Below are positions 31,752 through 41,303 of a DNA stretch of 64,000 nt, in pieces. Position 1 is the stretch's first letter. Every line of letters starts with the position of its first letter. A model generated the notes under the pieces. The model saw only the letters and a list, made by a program, of their open reading frames with translations. It did not search any database and was not told the origin of the DNA. The DNA comes from VBAS01 sp035318985. Its GTDB lineage: Bacteria > Bacteroidota > Bacteroidia > Chitinophagales > Chitinophagaceae. The stretch spans positions 1-64,000 of the forward strand of contig DATHDP010000147.1 of assembly GCA_035318985.1 (NCBI GenBank), given 5' to 3'. A program made the translations under genes and the position numbers.

Positions 31752-34700
31752 ATGCGAATTCGAGCCCTGTACTTTTTTAGTCTTACTTTATTGTTGAATG
31801 TTTACGATTTGGTTGCGCAACCAATAATAACATCGTTTACGCCGCAATCGGGTCCCGTTGGTACATCCATTACAATAAGTGGAACAAATTTTAGTGCGAC
31901 ACCTTTAAGTAATATTGTCTTTTTTGGCGCTGTCAGAGCAAATGTTACTGCCGCTACTGTCAGTTCACTTACGGTAATAGTACCTGCTGGAGCAACTTAT
32001 CAGCCCATAAGTGTCACAGTGAATAACCTTACTGGTTATTCTGCAAGACCATTTATTCTTACTTTCCCGGGAGGAAGCACAATTATACAATTCCCAGATA
32101 ACACTAATAATACTTTTGCTATTCCGATCGACTCGACGACTGATCTGCATCCTAACGGTGTTGCATTAATAGATTTTGATGGAGACGGCAAATCAGATAT
32201 CGCCACACCTAACAATTACAGTTTTATTGGTCAACCGGCTTCGGTATCCATTCTCAGGAATACAAGTGTAAACGGTGCAATATCTTTTGCCTCAAGACAA
32301 GATATAACTACAGGTGTCCAAACCTATGCTATCGCCGCAGGAGATCTGGACGGAGATGGTAAGCCTGATATGATATCTTCAAGTATAGTTGATAGAACCA
32401 TATCTGTATTTAGGAATACAAGTACTATTGGTACAATAACGTTTGCACCAAAGGTCGATTATCCTACAGGTGATAATTCTTATTCGATCGTGATCGCTGA
32501 TTTGAACGCTGACGGAAAACCTGATGTGTGTTTCTCCAATTTTTTATCAAATACGTTTTCAGTTTATAGGAATACAAGTACTCTTGGAAATATTTCTTTT
32601 GCCGCAAAGATCGATATACCAACTGACTTAGGTCCTGATTGTCTTGCTTCAGGAGACATGGACGGAGATGGTAAGACCGATATTTCAATTACGAATCAGT
32701 TTTCGAATTCGGTATCCGTTTTTCGTAATACAAGTTCAGGATCAACAATATCATTTGCTGCAAGGGTAAATTTTACAACAGGAGATGAGCCCGGTGGTAT
32801 AGCAACTGGTGATCTAGATGGCGATGGTAAGTTAGATCTGGCAGTCGCTAATCAAAACTCACTTACTTATTCTGTTTTAAGAAACACAAGTAATACAGGT
32901 ACTGTTACATTTGCGGCTCGCCAGGATTATAATGCGGGGGTTACGCCATTGGGTGTTACAATTGCTGACGTAAATGGGGATGGCAAGCCTGAGATTATTA
33001 CAGCAGCTTTTAATAATTCAATCTCGCAGAACACAAGCACTGTTGGTAGTATTTCATTTTCTCCAGCTGTATATTTAGTAACTCTATTTAGTGCAAATGT
33101 TTTTGGTGCAGGTGATCTGAGCGGAGACGGGAAACCAGATCTTGCCGCGTCTTGTTTGGCAACAGAAAGTGTTGTTTTTTATAGAAATAAAAATAATGAA
33201 CCGACAGTACGATCTTTTAATCCAACGACAGCCGGTAGCGGAGCAACTGTTACTATTACCGGCGTAAATTTTACAGGAGCATCTTCAGTGAAGTTTGGTG
33301 GTGTCTCTGCTACTTCATTTAACGTTGTTAATTCTACAACAATCACAGCTGCGGTCGCATCAGGTGTTTCTGGGGCAATATCAGTAACGGGTACTTATGG
33401 CACTGATTCATTAGATGGTTTTGTATATGCCGGCCCACCGACCATTAGCTCTTTCTCTCCAACTCTTGCTGCAACAGGCACGACTGTAACTATCAATGGT
33501 TTTAATTTCACAGGAACAACAGCAGTAAGTTTTGGGGGAGTGGCAGCCTCATCTTTCAGTATAGTTTCTCCAAATATTATAGAAGCAGTAGTGGGGCCGG
33601 GTGCTTCTGGTAATGTGTCCGTAACAACTCCATATGGCACTGGTAATCGTGGTGGATTTTTGATATTGCCTTCTGTGAGTTCATTTAATCCAACATCTGC
33701 CGGTACAGGAACTACAGTAACATTAACTGGCTATAATTTCAATGGAGTTACTGCTGTAAGTTTTGGTAGTGTTCAAGCCACATCTTTTAATATTGTTAAT
33801 GCTACAACGATCACAGCTATTGTCGCAGCTGGGGCATCTGGAAATATAAGTATTACCAACGCAAATGGCACTACAACTATACCCGGGTTTATATATATAG
33901 CTCCACCCACAATTACATCTTTTATTCCTTCATCTGCAGGTACTGGTACAACAGTTACAATTAGTGGAACAAATTTTACAAATGCATCTTCAGTAAAGTT
34001 TGGCGGTACCAATGCAACTTCATTTACAGTTGTAAATTCTACTACAATTACTGCTGTTGTTGCATCTGGTACTTCCGGAAGTGTAAGTGTAACAACTCCA
34101 GGAGGCACAGCTTCGCTTGCAGGATTTGTTTATGTTCCACCACCTACCATTACATCTTTTACACCTACAAGTACAGGAACTGGTGGTGTTGTTACAATAA
34201 TCGGAACAAATCTTTCCGGCGCTACAAGTGTAAGTTTTGGTGGAGTAGCTGCTTCTTCATTTAATGTTGTTAACTCAACTACCATTACTGCAGTTGTTGC
34301 ATCAGGTGCGTCAGGATCAGTGACTGTGGCTACACCGGGAGGAACTGCTAATAGAACAGGTTTTATTTTTACATTGCTTACGATAATAAACTCTTTTAAT
34401 CCAACATCAGGTCCACCAGGAACTATTGTAACAATAACAGGAGCGAACTTTAACCCGGTTGCTGCAAATAATATTGTCTATGTTGGGGGAGTACAAGCAA
34501 CTGTAGCATCGGCTAACGTAAGTACTTTAACAATTACGATTCCGTTCGGTGCTTCTTTTTCTCCAATTACAGTTCTCGCAGGAGGTAAGCTTGCTTCATC
34601 AACACTTCCGTTTGCAGTGACCTTCACAGGTGGTGGACCTTTTACTTCAACTTCTTTTGCCGGAAGAACAGATTTTGTTTCTGGCAACAATCCCCGATAT

Positions 34701-36986
34701 CTCGCAAGTGGTGATATAGATGGCGATGGTAAACCAGATATTATATCCGCCAACGCTGGCTCCAGCTCTTTTTCTGTGTTTAAAAATTTAAGTACAAATG
34801 GCGTATTGGCATTTACCCTTCACAAGGATTTTCCTACCCTAGAAAACCCATATTCGGTTTCCATCGGCGATATCGATTGTGATGGCAAATTAGATGTTGT
34901 CGTTCTCACAGGCGTTTCACTATTCCGGGCTTGTGTATTTCGAAATACAACGAGCAATGGAATAATTTCATTTGGCCCGGCGCTTGAACTCTTTGTATGG
35001 CATATGCCTGTAAATGTCGTTATTGAAGATTTGAGCAGAGATGGTAAACCAGATCTGGCATTGACAAATGAAAATACGACAACAGCAGCCGGGGAGCTCT
35101 TCATGATAACCCTCCAAAATACAACCGTGAATAATAACATATCATTTGATTCCCCAATAATGCATATAATCTCAGGTAATGTAGCAAGCTATAATGAATA
35201 TCCAACCAGGATTGCTATTGGAGATATGGATGATGATGGCAGAAAAGATCTGGTCATTGGTTTTAGGCACCAGGTATCCAGGCATGTTATATGTATCATG
35301 AGAAATACAAGTAACGGTAACTTTATCAGTTTAAGTAGGATCGATATCACAACGACAACGACTTCACAGGATCGCAACTTATCTGTTGCCGACCTTGACG
35401 GTGATGGTAGATTGGATATAATTGGAGAAACGGCTTCTTTTCGTAACAATGGAGGATTTAGTTTTACAGAGCTGCTTCAAAATGAGGCACTGACTGCTAG
35501 TACAATTGGTGATTTAAATGGTAATGCAAAGCCTGATTATACTCAAATTTTTCCAAGTCCTAATGTTTCAATTGCTGATAATATAAGTAGTGGTGCAAAT
35601 ATTGTTTTCAGTCCGAGGGTGAGTTATACAACTGGCAATAATCCTGTTCATGTTATAGTTTGTGATTTTGATAATGATGCCAAGCCTGAAATTGCTACAG
35701 CTAATTATAACGATCATCGCATCTCAATTTTAAAAAATAGTTTCGGATATACAGGTCCTTCTATTACTTCGTTTACACCAGTTAGCGGACCCGCGGGAAC
35801 TATGGTCACAATTACAGGAGTTAATTTCACTGGAGCAACAGCTATGAGTTTCGGTGGAGTTGCAGCAACATCATTCACTGTAAATTCTTCTACAAGCATT
35901 ACCGCTACTGTTGGTGCAGGATCTTCAGGAAATGTGACGGTGGTTACTCCATCAGGTACTGCTTCACGAGCATGGTTTACACTTATCCCTGTTCCACCGA
36001 CCATTACATCTTTTACGCCAACAATTGGTGGTAATGGAACAAGTGTTACCATAACTGGAACCAATTTTAGTGAAGTAACCGTTGTTAGTTTTGGAGGAAC
36101 AAATGCATCGTCGTTTACTGTTAATAGCTCAACAAGTATAACTGCAATTGTTGCATCAGGAACTTCAGGAAGTGTTAGCGTAACCACACTTGGTGGTACA
36201 GCTTCTCTTGCAGGATTTACATTTGTTTCAGCTCCAACCATTTCATCTTTTACTCCGACTACCGCAGCATCTGGTGTCATCGTTACTATTACAGGTACAA
36301 ATTTAACTGGAGCGACGGCGGTTACTTTCGGCGGAACACCGGCGTCCTCATTTACTGTTGTAAATGCAACTACAATAACTGCTGTAGTAGGTTTAGGTAC
36401 ATCCGGAAATGTAACTGTTACTACTCCGGGTGGAACTGCGTCCTTGTCAAGTTTTATATTTATTGCACCTCCACTCCCTTCAATTACTTCCTTTACTCCG
36501 AATAATGGAGCTGCAGGAGCAACTATTACAATTACCGGAACAAATTTTACCGGTGCTACTGCTGTTAACTTTGGTGGTGTAGCAGCATCCTCTTTTATAG
36601 TTGTAAATTCAACTACAATAACTGCAGTTATTGGAACAGGTGCAACTGGAAGTATTACTGTAACTACGCCCGGCGGAACAGCAACAGCTACCGGCTTTAC
36701 ATTTAATTCTGTTACAGGTATTGGCGGTCCGGGCAGCATTAATTCAAATGAACTTATTGTAAATCCTAATCCTGCTAGAGATTTTCTGATCATTAAACAT
36801 CCTGCAACAAATAAAAATGCTGAATTGAGTTTTTACGATATGCTCGGAAGAAAAGTAAAAACAATTTTACCTGCAAGGAATTCAAGACAAACTGATGTGA
36901 TATTAAATTATATGACACCAGGTATCTATACAATTGTATGGAGTGATGGTACTCGTGTTCTAAGCAGGATCATTGTAATAAATTAA
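31752..36986 (+). CDS. Giant secreted IPT/TIG and FG-GAP/VCBS repeat protein with T9SS sorting tail (copy 2)
   Basis: 1744-aa paralogue of the preceding gene, with the same layout. It has a signal peptide (start ATG 31752, about 1-24, ending LVA-Q), one IPT domain, a FG-GAP/VCBS block with DGDGKPD-type loops (about 120-480), six IPT domains (about 482-960), a second FG-GAP block (about 963-1331), four IPT domains (about 1334-1653) and a T9SS C-terminal domain (about 1655-1744). The sorting tail and its DNA are almost identical to copy 1, whereas the first IPT domain is only roughly two-thirds identical. Surface adhesion is the likely role. It has its own upstream and downstream terminators, so it should be transcribed separately. 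Confidence 0.9.
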   Translation: MRIRALYFFSLTLLLNVYDLVAQPIITSFTPQSGPVGTSITISGTNFSATPLSNIVFFGAVRANVTAATVSSLTVIVPAGATYQPISVTVNNLTGYSARPFILTFPGGSTIIQFPDNTNNTFAIPIDSTTDLHPNGVALIDFDGDGKSDIATPNNYSFIGQPASVSILRNTSVNGAISFASRQDITTGVQTYAIAAGDLDGDGKPDMISSSIVDRTISVFRNTSTIGTITFAPKVDYPTGDNSYSIVIADLNADGKPDVCFSNFLSNTFSVYRNTSTLGNISFAAKIDIPTDLGPDCLASGDMDGDGKTDISITNQFSNSVSVFRNTSSGSTISFAARVNFTTGDEPGGIATGDLDGDGKLDLAVANQNSLTYSVLRNTSNTGTVTFAARQDYNAGVTPLGVTIADVNGDGKPEIITAAFNNSISQNTSTVGSISFSPAVYLVTLFSANVFGAGDLSGDGKPDLAASCLATESVVFYRNKNNEPTVRSFNPTTAGSGATVTITGVNFTGASSVKFGGVSATSFNVVNSTTITAAVASGVSGAISVTGTYGTDSLDGFVYAGPPTISSFSPTLAATGTTVTINGFNFTGTTAVSFGGVAASSFSIVSPNIIEAVVGPGASGNVSVTTPYGTGNRGGFLILPSVSSFNPTSAGTGTTVTLTGYNFNGVTAVSFGSVQATSFNIVNATTITAIVAAGASGNISITNANGTTTIPGFIYIAPPTITSFIPSSAGTGTTVTISGTNFTNASSVKFGGTNATSFTVVNSTTITAVVASGTSGSVSVTTPGGTASLAGFVYVPPPTITSFTPTSTGTGGVVTIIGTNLSGATSVSFGGVAASSFNVVNSTTITAVVASGASGSVTVATPGGTANRTGFIFTLLTIINSFNPTSGPPGTIVTITGANFNPVAANNIVYVGGVQATVASANVSTLTITIPFGASFSPITVLAGGKLASSTLPFAVTFTGGGPFTSTSFAGRTDFVSGNNPRYLASGDIDGDGKPDIISANAGSSSFSVFKNLSTNGVLAFTLHKDFPTLENPYSVSIGDIDCDGKLDVVVLTGVSLFRACVFRNTTSNGIISFGPALELFVWHMPVNVVIEDLSRDGKPDLALTNENTTTAAGELFMITLQNTTVNNNISFDSPIMHIISGNVASYNEYPTRIAIGDMDDDGRKDLVIGFRHQVSRHVICIMRNTSNGNFISLSRIDITTTTTSQDRNLSVADLDGDGRLDIIGETASFRNNGGFSFTELLQNEALTASTIGDLNGNAKPDYTQIFPSPNVSIADNISSGANIVFSPRVSYTTGNNPVHVIVCDFDNDAKPEIATANYNDHRISILKNSFGYTGPSITSFTPVSGPAGTMVTITGVNFTGATAMSFGGVAATSFTVNSSTSITATVGAGSSGNVTVVTPSGTASRAWFTLIPVPPTITSFTPTIGGNGTSVTITGTNFSEVTVVSFGGTNASSFTVNSSTSITAIVASGTSGSVSVTTLGGTASLAGFTFVSAPTISSFTPTTAASGVIVTITGTNLTGATAVTFGGTPASSFTVVNATTITAVVGLGTSGNVTVTTPGGTASLSSFIFIAPPLPSITSFTPNNGAAGATITITGTNFTGATAVNFGGVAASSFIVVNSTTITAVIGTGATGSITVTTPGGTATATGFTFNSVTGIGGPGSINSNELIVNPNPARDFLIIKHPATNKNAELSFYDMLGRKVKTILPARNSRQTDVILNYMTPGIYTIVWSDGTRVLSRIIVIN

Positions 36987-37010
36987 TGAGGTATAATTTT
37001 TTAATAAAAT

Positions 37011-37038
37011 ATCCCGGTTCTTTACTGGGATTTTTTAT
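37011..37038 (+). terminator. Terminator of the second giant gene
   Basis: ATCCCGG and CTGGGAT form a stem across TTCTTTA, followed by TTTTTATTTC. It lies 24 nt after the stop codon and before ispD. Confidence 0.8.
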
Positions 37039-37065
37039 TTCAACTAAATCACGGTTATTTGCAGC

Positions 37066-37737
37066 ATGAACAAATACGCGGTAATAGTTGCAGGAGGATC
37101 AGGAACAAGAATGGGAGGAACTACACCCAAACAATTTCTATTAGTAAATAATAAGCCAGTACTTTATTATTCTCTTCAAACCTTTTTAAATGCATTTGCT
37201 GATATACAAATAATACTTGTGCTGCCGGTTGATTATACTGATATGGGCCAGGAGATCATTGATGCATATTTTGATAAAGAAAAGATCAGGATCATGGCGG
37301 GAGGCGATACAAGATTTCAATCAGTAAAAAATGGATTGCAGTTAGTGGAAGATGATTCAATAATTTTTGTGCATGATGGAGTAAGATGTCTTTTAACGGA
37401 AAATCTTATTCATCGTTGCTATGCTAGTGCGGTGGAAACCGGAACTGCAATTCCAGTTATTACAAGCAGGGATAGTGTAAGAATAGTCCAGGAAGAAGGT
37501 AACGACGCTATTGACAGAAATAAAGTGATGCTGGTGCAAACACCACAAACTTTTCATAGTAAGATATTATTGCCTGCTTTTAAAATTGATTACAAGGAAA
37601 AATTTACTGATGAAGCTACTGTGGTGGAGGCTTTTGGTTTGAAAGTAACACTGGTTGAAGGCGAAGAAAATAATATCAAAATAACAAAGCCAATGGATCT
37701 GTTGATAGCTGAAAAAATAATTAATGAAAGAGATTGA
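37066..37737 (+). CDS. ispD: 2-C-methyl-D-erythritol 4-phosphate cytidylyltransferase
   Basis: 223-aa enzyme of the non-mevalonate isoprenoid pathway. It joins CTP and methylerythritol 4-phosphate to give CDP-methylerythritol. The nucleotide-binding signature 'VIVAGGSGTRMGGTTPKQF' is at residues 6-24. 'FVHDGVRCL' and 'VQTPQTFHSKIL' and the C-terminal 'TDEATVVEAFG...EGEENNIKITKPMDL' pattern are typical. Length is normal. Its stop codon abuts the stop codon of fmt on the other strand with no gap. Confidence 0.93.
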   Translation: MNKYAVIVAGGSGTRMGGTTPKQFLLVNNKPVLYYSLQTFLNAFADIQIILVLPVDYTDMGQEIIDAYFDKEKIRIMAGGDTRFQSVKNGLQLVEDDSIIFVHDGVRCLLTENLIHRCYASAVETGTAIPVITSRDSVRIVQEEGNDAIDRNKVMLVQTPQTFHSKILLPAFKIDYKEKFTDEATVVEAFGLKVTLVEGEENNIKITKPMDLLIAEKIINERD

Positions 37738-38703
37738 TCATCCAAATCGATAACCACGAAGAAAATCTTCGATCAGCATTCTTTTCTTTCCTTCCAGTTG
37801 AACATCTTTCAATAGAATGTATCCATCCTTTGCGGCAAATTTCAAATATGTTTTTCCGTCTGATTCCCACCGGCCAGGTTTTGAAGTAGGCAATGAAAGT
37901 TCTTTTTCACTTTTGAATATCTTAATTGTTTTATCACCCAGTTCAGTAAATGCACCAGGAAAAGGAGAGAGGCCACGAATAAGATTTTGGATCTCATCAA
38001 TAGATCTTCGCCAATCTATATTGCAGGTTTCAGTAAATATTTTGGGTGCATGTTTGAGCTGCGACGATTGACCACTGACGATGGACGACTGTGGTCCGTC
38101 GTCTGTCGTCTGTTGTCTTTCTGCTAATGTTCCATCTGCAATCCCTTTCACCGTTTCAACCAAAACTCTTGCTCCGATCTCTTTCATCTTATCATGTACG
38201 TCACCGGCAGTTTCATTTTCATCGATCGGAAAACTTTCCTGCATTAAAATGTCCCCCGTATCTATTTCATGTTTGAGTTTAAAAGTTGTTACTCCTGTTT
38301 CTTTTTCCCCGTTTATAACAGCCCAGTTGATTGGTGCCGCACCGCGGTATTGTGGCAATAAACTACCATGAAGATTGATAGTGCCTAGCGGTGGCATATT
38401 CCAAACAGATTCGGGTAACATTCGGAAAGCGACCACAATTTGTAGATCTGCATTTAAGGATCTGAGTTCTTCAAGAAATTCAATGTTCTTTAATTTCTCT
38501 GGTTGTAAAACTTTTAGATGATGACGAACAGCATATTTTTTTACAGCACTTTCAGTCACTTTCATTCCTCTACCTGCTTGTTTATCGGGAGCAGTAATAA
38601 CTCCAACAATATTACATTTTGCCTTTACCAATGCTTCGAGTGAAGCAACGGCAAACTCAGGTGTTCCCATAAAAACTATTCGCAGCGATTGAAAGTTACT
38701 CAT
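37738..38703 (-). CDS. fmt: Methionyl-tRNA formyltransferase with an in-frame repeat insertion
   Basis: 321-aa enzyme that formylates initiator Met-tRNA using 10-formyl-tetrahydrofolate. Family signs are 'RIVFMGTPEFAVASLEAL' at the N-terminus, the catalytic 'INLHGSLLPQYRGAAPINWAVINGEKETGVT' region (about residues 106-135, split here only for description), and the C-terminal OB-like domain ('APKIFTETCNIDWRRS', 'RGLSPFPGA'). Between the catalytic domain and APKIF, residues about 194-212 (QQTTDDGPQSSIVSGQSSQ) are encoded by low-complexity GTCGTC/GACGAT sequence that looks like an intergenic repeat inserted in frame in the interdomain linker. It lies 37 nt downstream of the DUF4870 gene on the same strand. 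Confidence 0.93.
   Translation of the reverse strand: MSNFQSLRIVFMGTPEFAVASLEALVKAKCNIVGVITAPDKQAGRGMKVTESAVKKYAVRHHLKVLQPEKLKNIEFLEELRSLNADLQIVVAFRMLPESVWNMPPLGTINLHGSLLPQYRGAAPINWAVINGEKETGVTTFKLKHEIDTGDILMQESFPIDENETAGDVHDKMKEIGARVLVETVKGIADGTLAERQQTTDDGPQSSIVSGQSSQLKHAPKIFTETCNIDWRRSIDEIQNLIRGLSPFPGAFTELGDKTIKIFKSEKELSLPTSKPGRWESDGKTYLKFAAKDGYILLKDVQLEGKKRMLIEDFLRGYRFG
38055..38125 (-). repeat. Low-complexity GACGAC/GTCGTC repeat inside fmt
   Basis: In the coding sense it reads ACAACAGACGACAGACGACG, then GACCACAGTCGTCCATCGTC and AGTGGTCAATCGTC. GACGA and TCGTC words face each other, giving weak hairpin potential. The length is compatible with an in-frame insertion of about 20 codons. Confidence 0.6.
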
Positions 38704-38740
38704 CGTAGCGAAGATATTAAAGAGTAAAGAAGTAAGGCTA

Positions 38741-39121
38741 TTATTTGATACCAGCTAACATTTCCTGTGCTTTCACACCGATGATAGGAACTGGTTTTTC
38801 CTGGCCATTAATAGCGGAAACTAGTCCAATGACCCAAAGCACAAAAACCCCGATAAGGGAAATGTATATCAAAATAGAAATTATCCAACCTAATACGGGA
38901 ATGAATAAGAAGATGAACATGACTATGTAAAGTACAACAGCAATTATCATCAATCCCAGTGATTGGCGAATGTGGTATGCTGCCAGTTTTGATTTATTAC
39001 TGCTAAACAGAACATAAGCAATGATCCACCCGATCAATGAGAAATAGCTTATGATAGAGATTGTTTTACCATCCACGCCTGATGTGGCTGGAGCTGGGGT
39101 TGGGTTTGTTTCAGTTGACAT
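38741..39121 (-). CDS. DUF4870 family membrane protein
   Basis: 126-aa membrane protein, Tic20/DUF4870-like. It has a short Pro/Thr-rich cytoplasmic start, then four closely spaced membrane segments (about residues 20-40, 53-71, 73-92 and 93-105) and a tail ending 'PVPIIGVKAQEMLAGIK'. 'ISYFSLIGWIIAYVLF' and 'YHIRQSLGLMII' are the recognisable family strings. The function is unknown. It is probably cotranscribed with fmt. Confidence 0.82.
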   Translation of the reverse strand: MSTETNPTPAPATSGVDGKTISIISYFSLIGWIIAYVLFSSNKSKLAAYHIRQSLGLMIIAVVLYIVMFIFLFIPVLGWIISILIYISLIGVFVLWVIGLVSAINGQEKPVPIIGVKAQEMLAGIK

Positions 39122-39192
39122 AATAGTTGAGTTGGTTTGTTGCCATTAAATTAAGAAAAATCTTATTCAAAATCTTTATATAACTGATATTT

Positions 39193-40239
39193 TTATTGCT
39201 GAATGCCCTTTGAGTTTTTAAATATTTCTCCATTCAATGATAATCCATTTGATAAATAATGGCTGATATTATAACCCATAAACCCAACCCAGTATGGCGT
39301 AAGCAGCCTGAATTTATTTTTTTCTACCTTGGCATTGGAAGCATAGTTGGTTAAAATGGTGGATAATACAATTCCAGCCTTTGCATGTTCATCGGGTAAA
39401 TTATCTGCAAATACTAATTTCTTCGGCTGGCTACCGTCGAATTTAAATGCGATAATAGAACTGGATGTTAAGAAAGAAGCATCCTGCGTTACCAGGAAAT
39501 TTTTCATTACCATATTGTTTTGAATATTATAACTTTTTAGTCCGCTCCAGTCCAGTTCCGGTACTTCTATCATTAATCTTTTTATCCAGTCAATGGAAGC
39601 CCTTTCTGCTGTTTCAACGGCCTCTTTATTATATGATCTTGCACTGTTGTCTTTGTGCAATGACTCGTGAGATACATGTCCATTAAACGGTTTTGCATAG
39701 ATACCGGTAAAGATCTTCATTTTTCCCTTTACACTGTCTTCAACATCATACCAGATAGGGATCGGAGAAATTCCTTTTCCCATATAGGTATTTACCCAGT
39801 TTGAATGAGAATAAAAATCCTGGATGATATGTAAGCTTGCTCCTAAAATATTAAAGAGTACAATTTGCCTGTAGTCCCGGTCCACGGATGAAGAAGCAGC
39901 AAATTGTTTTAAAGCGGCTTTAGTATTTTCAAAGATCAGTTGCCAGTTTTTTTCAATGTCAGCGGTAGTATAAATGGCATCAAAATGTAGAAAATCATAT
40001 GAATGGTCACTACTGAAAAGGGCTTTGTTTATGTTTATTTTTGCCAGTCCTTCATTAGGCATATTTAATACAGCCATAAAATCGGTAATATAGTTTGACA
40101 CTTGTGTTGCCAACCTTGCGTCACCTGAAAATCCATTTGCTACCATTGCCTTCCGTGTACACTCGGCATGCCACCAGGTATCAAACGCCATTGCCTGTAT
40201 TGAATACATGCAGAGAAAAGAAAGAAATAGTTTTTTCAT
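39193..40239 (-). CDS. Exported Het-C/zinc-phospholipase-like protein
   Basis: 348-aa protein with a signal peptide (about residues 1-18, ending AMA-F). The mature part has His/Asp motifs typical of the Het-C and zinc-dependent phospholipase C/S1-nuclease-like helical fold: 'TWWHAECTRKAM' at the mature N-terminus and 'LGASLHIIQDFYSHSNWVNTYMG' near residue 135. Such proteins bind zinc through these His/Asp residues. In fungi Het-C takes part in incompatibility; bacterial members may be hydrolases. It starts 3 nt after the M48 peptidase stop codon, so the two form an operon. Confidence 0.72.
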   Translation of the reverse strand: MKKLFLSFLCMYSIQAMAFDTWWHAECTRKAMVANGFSGDARLATQVSNYITDFMAVLNMPNEGLAKININKALFSSDHSYDFLHFDAIYTTADIEKNWQLIFENTKAALKQFAASSSVDRDYRQIVLFNILGASLHIIQDFYSHSNWVNTYMGKGISPIPIWYDVEDSVKGKMKIFTGIYAKPFNGHVSHESLHKDNSARSYNKEAVETAERASIDWIKRLMIEVPELDWSGLKSYNIQNNMVMKNFLVTQDASFLTSSSIIAFKFDGSQPKKLVFADNLPDEHAKAGIVLSTILTNYASNAKVEKNKFRLLTPYWVGFMGYNISHYLSNGLSLNGEIFKNSKGIQQ

Positions 40240-40242
40240 ACT

Positions 40243-41061
40243 TTATATTTTTTGGGTATAGTATTTTGATCTTATTTCAGGAATTAATGCCGATAATTTT
40301 TTTATTCTTGTTTCATCACTTGGATGTGTAGATAAAAATTCAGGCAGCTTTGTCCCATTATTTTTTGCAGCCATGCGCTGCCAGAATGGAATAGCTTCCT
40401 GGGGGTCATAACCTGCCATACTCATAAATATCAAACCTAATTTATCAGCTTCACTTTCCTGCATGCGGCTGTTTGGCAGTTCCAGTGCAAGTGTGGTACC
40501 CACAACATATAAACCCAAAAACAATAATTGCGTTTGTTCTTTTTGTTCTTTCAACGCTTCTTCTAAAACTAAACCGCCCATTCCTACTAATAATGCTTCG
40601 CTCATTCTTTCGTTGCCATGCCGTGCAATTGCATGAGCAATTTCATGCCCCATTACAACAGCCAATGCAGTTTCGTTTTGAGTAACCGGTAATAAGCCTG
40701 TATAAACAACTACTTTACCACCAGGCATACACCAGGCATTGATCGCTTCTTCTTGTATGGTATTAAACTCCCATTTAAAATTCTTTAGATCCTTACTCAT
40801 GTTATTCTGGAGCATATAGGATTCTACTGCTGTTTGGATCCTGTTTCCAATCCTTGTGACCATTTGTGCCCTGCTGTCATTTTGTGAAAGAGTAGCACTC
40901 ATTTTTATCACAGAATCATATTGTGTAAAAGCCATTTCCCTGATCATAAAATCAGGAACAAGGTTGAGTTGCTTGCGTCCGGTAACAGGAACCGTTTTGC
41001 AGGCGGTAAAAATGTTTGCCAGGGCAACATAACAAATACAGGATAAAATTATTTTTTTCAT
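40243..41061 (-). CDS. M48 family metallopeptidase, lipoprotein
   Basis: 272-aa zinc peptidase anchored as a lipoprotein. I prefer the start at 41061 (MKKIILSCICYVAL), which gives a standard signal peptide with lipobox FTAC (Cys21); an ATG at 41085 would add eight residues. The active-site motif HEIAH is in 'VMGHEIAHAIARHGNERMSE', with the third ligand Glu in 'SRMQESEADKLGLIFM'. This resembles BepA/Oma1-like periplasmic quality-control proteases. The 3' neighbour (Het-C-like) follows after 3 nt, indicating a functional pair. Confidence 0.87.
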   Translation of the reverse strand: MKKIILSCICYVALANIFTACKTVPVTGRKQLNLVPDFMIREMAFTQYDSVIKMSATLSQNDSRAQMVTRIGNRIQTAVESYMLQNNMSKDLKNFKWEFNTIQEEAINAWCMPGGKVVVYTGLLPVTQNETALAVVMGHEIAHAIARHGNERMSEALLVGMGGLVLEEALKEQKEQTQLLFLGLYVVGTTLALELPNSRMQESEADKLGLIFMSMAGYDPQEAIPFWQRMAAKNNGTKLPEFLSTHPSDETRIKKLSALIPEIRSKYYTQKI

Positions 41062-41303
41062 GAAACGGAAGAAGATGGGTTTCATTGTTTTTAAATTAAT
41101 GATGCAATATGCTTACTCTCCGTATGAATTTCTATCCCTGAAAAGCAGGATATTTTCAACTAACCGAAAAATCACGGTAAAAGGAAGGAGCCATTGGCAG
41201 TGGCTATGCTTGTTTATACAATAGGAGTAAAAATCTATTTTACAGCGACCAATATATGGTGATCAAGAGTATCCGATCTACTCAGCTGCAATTTATTTCA
41301 TCA

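Noticed and set aside
35714..36793. Long minus-strand frame (359 codons), Val/Pro/Ala-rich
   Set aside because: It mirrors the repeated IPT domains of the giant gene; the composition is that of an antisense shadow of Thr/Gly/Ala-rich coding DNA.
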